From: Billgrantia saliphila
GTDB lineage: Bacteria; Pseudomonadota; Gammaproteobacteria; Pseudomonadales; Halomonadaceae
Reading direction: 5' to 3'
DNA length: 64,000 bases
NCBI RefSeq assembly: GCF_002930105.1
Contig: NZ_PJRN01000010.1
Location: 62,001-126,000, forward strand
Position 1 is the first letter of the stretch. The number at the start of each line of letters is the position of its first letter. The position numbers and the translations under genes were made by a program. Under the pieces are notes generated by a model. It saw nothing but the letters and a program-made list of their open reading frames with translations. It was not told where the DNA came from and made no database searches. Below are positions 61,754-64,000 of this stretch, piece by piece.

Positions 61754-62839
61754 TCAGTTACCGCGGCTTCGCCGCCGCGAGCCGTCGATTTCGGCGCTGG
61801 TGATGGGGCGGAACGTGTCGCCGAACACAGCGTTGAGATCGAAGGTTGAGTGGTGGCCGATGGCATCGAAGTTCTCGGCCAGCCACAGGTCGGCCCAGTT
61901 TCGTCCCAGGCGATGGAGGCGCTGGATGAACGGCCACTCCGCATTGAGCTTGCTCGAGGCGCTGAGTTGTTCCGCCTCCTGCTGGGCATGGATCAGATGC
62001 AGGCGCATCGAGCGATAACGCTCGACATCGAGGTCCTCGACGTCGATCAGTTGTTGCAGCAGCTGAATGCTGCGCAGCTCCTTGATCAGGCTTGAGTTGA
62101 AAGTGATCTCGTTGATGCGGTTGACGATGTCGCGGGCGCTGTCCGGCAGGGTCTGGCGCACGAGCGGGTTGACCTGGACGACCAAAAGGTCCTGGCAACC
62201 CATGTCGTCGACCAGTGGGAAGAGGGCGGGGTTGCCGCTGTAACCGCCGTCCCAGTAGGCCTCGCCGTCGATCTCCACGGCGGGGAACATGAACGGCAGG
62301 CAGGCCGAGGCCATCACCGTGTCCACCGAGAGCTCCGGTTGGCGGAAGACCTTGGCCCGGCCGGTACGCACGTTGGTGGCGGTCACGTAGATCTTGGCCC
62401 GCCGGCAGGCGTTGACCCGCTCGAAATCCACCAGCTCCAGTACTAGGTCCCGCAGCGGGTTGATGCGCAGCGGGTTCAACCTCGCCGGAGAGATGAGCTG
62501 AGTGAGACTCTCGTACATCAGATAGCTGGGCGAGTAATCGAGGCTGTCGTTACCCATCAACCAGTCCCAGGGGCTGCGCTGGATCGGCGAGAAGCGGGCG
62601 GCGCCGCTGACCGCGCGCCAGAAGGTCCGCAACGCATCGCGCGCGCCAGCGCGGCCGCCGCGGTGCAGGCCATCGGCGAGCACCACGGCATTCATGGCCC
62701 CCGCGCTGGTGCCGCTTATGCCATCGATCTCGAGCCGCTCGTCTTCCAGCAGTCGGTCGAGCACGCCCCAGGTCAGGGCGCCGTGCGAACCGCCGCCCTG
62801 CAGGGCGAGGTCGATCTTCTTGCAAGCGTCCTTGGCCAT
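61754..62839 (-). CDS. Patatin-like phospholipase
   Basis: A 361-residue serine acyl hydrolase with the Ser-Asp dyad of patatins: oxyanion loop GGGSHG (15-20), the nucleophile in GTSAG (Ser45) and the catalytic Asp in DGGYSGN. The C-terminal half is helical. It is likely a cytoplasmic lipid esterase. The start at 62839 follows GGAG. No secretion signal and no type VI effector context are seen. Confidence 0.88.
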   Translation of the reverse strand: MAKDACKKIDLALQGGGSHGALTWGVLDRLLEDERLEIDGISGTSAGAMNAVVLADGLHRGGRAGARDALRTFWRAVSGAARFSPIQRSPWDWLMGNDSLDYSPSYLMYESLTQLISPARLNPLRINPLRDLVLELVDFERVNACRRAKIYVTATNVRTGRAKVFRQPELSVDTVMASACLPFMFPAVEIDGEAYWDGGYSGNPALFPLVDDMGCQDLLVVQVNPLVRQTLPDSARDIVNRINEITFNSSLIKELRSIQLLQQLIDVEDLDVERYRSMRLHLIHAQQEAEQLSASSKLNAEWPFIQRLHRLGRNWADLWLAENFDAIGHHSTFDLNAVFGDTFRPITSAEIDGSRRRSRGN

Positions 62840-63037
62840 TTTGTCTCCTCGATGCGGTCGGTGCTGCGTCGCAGTGTAGGTGCCACATCGCTGACTGTCG
62901 TCGTTCTGTCGCTTCAGGGGCCCGCAATGGAAGTGAGCAACGTGTATTGAACTAAAGTCTAAGAAGGTGCAGAATGATGAAAATTCTTTCCACGTTCATT
63001 TTCAGGAGGACGGCGCCAGCGCCGTAGCGAAGCCAAC

Positions 63038-63214
63038 ATGACGACACTGCGCTTCTCCACCATCTGGGACGTCTCCACCGCTCGCATCCGTGGCGACAAG
63101 ACGGCTTCCACCGGCGAGCGTTTCCTGACCATCTGGGACCGCCCGGCGCCGCGTCTTGCCAGCGGGGCCAGGCACAATCGTGCGCTGCGCAAGCTGCCCA
63201 AGTTCTATATCTGA
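63038..63214 (+). CDS. 58-residue ORF with duplicated F-x-TIWD motif
   Basis: The ATG at 63038 opens 58 codons ending at a TGA at 63212-63214. The product is basic (many Arg/Lys) and contains RFSTIWD and RFLTIWD 27 residues apart. Codon use is strongly GC3-biased like the real genes here, and a perfect terminator hairpin follows at 63240-63271, both supporting expression. An AGGAGG lies 28-34 bases before the ATG, separated from it by a CGGCG-CCAG-CGCCG hairpin, so the start may be controlled. No family is known to me. Confidence 0.55.
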   Translation: MTTLRFSTIWDVSTARIRGDKTASTGERFLTIWDRPAPRLASGARHNRALRKLPKFYI

Positions 63215-63239
63215 GCGAACGGCGACGCCAACGAGACGA

Positions 63240-63271
63240 GAGCGCCCAATGCCGGCCGGCATTGGGCGCTC
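63240..63271. terminator. Strong palindromic terminator
   Basis: GAGCGCCCAATGCCGG directly followed by CCGGCATTGGGCGCTC, a 16-bp perfect inverted repeat then TTG, 26 bases after the small ORF. It may also stop transcription coming from the MFS side. Confidence 0.8.
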
Positions 63272-63314
63272 TTGCGTGTCTACCGCAGACGAGGGGAAAC
63301 CATTCATCCTGGGC

Positions 63315-63440
63315 TCAGCACAGCCGTGTACCGAGCAGCAGTAGTGAGGCATCGGCGGTCTGCCAGCCCCACCAGACCAGGGCCAACGCCCCCGCTAACC
63401 CCAGCAATGCGGCGAGCTGGGTGAATCGGGAGCGGCTCAT
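63315..63440 (-). CDS. 41-residue single-pass membrane peptide coupled to the MFS gene
   Basis: The start ATG (63440) overlaps the MFS stop by the ATGA pattern, giving translational coupling. The peptide starts MSRSRF (positive-inside) and has one hydrophobic helix (AALLGLAGALALVWWGW) and a short C-terminal tail. Small peptides in this position can be regulatory or accessory subunits of the transporter, but this is an inference from layout only. Confidence 0.55.
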   Translation of the reverse strand: MSRSRFTQLAALLGLAGALALVWWGWQTADASLLLLGTRLC

Positions 63441-64000
63441 GCCTGTGCCTGCTGAGCGGCGGGGCGCTCGATGGGTGTCTCACTGATGAACCAGTGCAGC
63501 ATGGCCGCCGCCACGGAGAGCAGGATGGCGATTCTCCATACCACGTCGTAGTCGCCGTGCAGGTCGTAGAGCATGCCGCCCAGCCACACGCCGGTGAACG
63601 AGCCGACCTGATGGAACAGGAAGACGATGCCGCCGAGCATGGAGAGGTGGCGTACGCCGAAGACCGAAGCCACGATGCCGTTGGTCAGGGGAACCGTGGA
63701 GAGCCACAGCAGGCCGATGGCGATGCCGAACAGGTAGGCGCTGGCGGGGCTCAGCGGCAGAAACACGAAGGCCGTGATCACCGCACCGCGAGTCAGGTAG
63801 AGCCAGCTGAGCAGGCGAGACTTGGAATAGAGCCCACCCAGCCAGCCCGCGGCATAGGTGCCGAAGATGTTGAACAGCCCGACCAGCGCCAGCGTGGTGC
63901 TGCCCACCTGGACGGCAAGCCCGTTGTCGAACAGGTAGCCGGGGAGGTGTACGCCGATGAATACCACCTGGAAGCCGCAGACGAAGAACCCCAGGCACAG
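63437..64000 (-). CDS. MFS transporter, C-terminal part (cut by window edge)
   Basis: The last 187 residues of a major facilitator superfamily permease; the frame is open to base 64000 (GFFVCGFQVVFIGVHLPGYL at the edge). About six helices of the C-terminal half are seen, including STVPLTNGIVASVFG and GSFTGVWLGGMLYD. The type resembles CynX/YybF-like or general organic-anion MFS proteins; the substrate is unknown. Its stop overlaps the start of a 41-residue membrane peptide. Confidence 0.86.
   Translation of the reverse strand: MCLGFFVCGFQVVFIGVHLPGYLFDNGLAVQVGSTTLALVGLFNIFGTYAAGWLGGLYSKSRLLSWLYLTRGAVITAFVFLPLSPASAYLFGIAIGLLWLSTVPLTNGIVASVFGVRHLSMLGGIVFLFHQVGSFTGVWLGGMLYDLHGDYDVVWRIAILLSVAAAMLHWFISETPIERPAAQQAQA

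Overview
The window is about 64 kb of GC-rich chromosome that looks like a halophilic gammaproteobacterium, most likely Halomonadaceae. The support is the OsmC-YcaO fusion protein, the Mrp/Pha-type Na+/H+ antiporter with fused A and B subunits, the SbtA and GltS sodium symporters, a complete leucine/isovalerate (liu) operon and strong GC3 bias. The genus is inferred from gene content only. The window cuts a cytochrome P450 at the left edge and an MFS transporter at the right edge.

Left part (1-32 kb): mostly short transcription units of accessory metabolism and stress genes. They include a Crp/Fnr regulator with an SDR/VTT pair, a MASE2-GGDEF diguanylate cyclase, a two-gene DUF2795/zinc-finger module, a LysE exporter, a DJ-1/PfpI protein, several SDRs with LysR neighbours, OsmC-YcaO, a NYN-domain protein, a sorAB-like periplasmic sulfite dehydrogenase, an orphan fabF with a divergent TetR gene, a SigZ-type sigma factor with a Cys-rich partner, and katG. 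Between 20 and 26 kb lies a patchwork of small cargo-like genes (GNATs, P-loop kinase, GFA, SnoaL, methyltransferase) with a glutathione S-transferase stub and possible worn recombination sites.

33.1-38.1 kb: an AT-rich island that reads as a cluster of integron gene cassettes without an integrase. Three attC-like hairpins (34150-34222, 35423-35547, 38017-38076) each follow a gene stop and precede the next gene. The cargo is a TIR-like nucleotide-binding protein (PF10137 type), an unrecognised 387-residue protein, a small gene split by an in-frame TAG, and a 674-residue GHKL ATPase fused to a PD-(D/E)XK nuclease of Shedu/DUF4263 style. This is the best candidate for an undescribed, probably anti-phage, system. 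Just to its left (32.03-32.35 kb) are a 140-bp imperfect palindrome resembling a MITE, a repeat shared with 14.1 kb, and an orphan Fur-like box.

Right part (38-64 kb): a truncated XRE gene; an SDR, a zinc-less quinone oxidoreductase and a SnoaL-like gene with a divergent LysR gene and a near-start operator; then liuABCDE on the minus strand with a LiuR-type box upstream of liuA. Next come sbtA with a divergent LysR gene, and the mnhAB-C-D-E-F-G operon in which every junction overlaps. After those are a decayed 2-oxoacid dehydrogenase E2 pseudogene next to a lipoate-protein ligase, a TfoX-N protein, gltS, a ZntB/CorA transporter and a patatin phospholipase. The last features are a 58-codon ORF with a duplicated TIWD motif and an MFS transporter whose stop overlaps a 41-residue membrane peptide.
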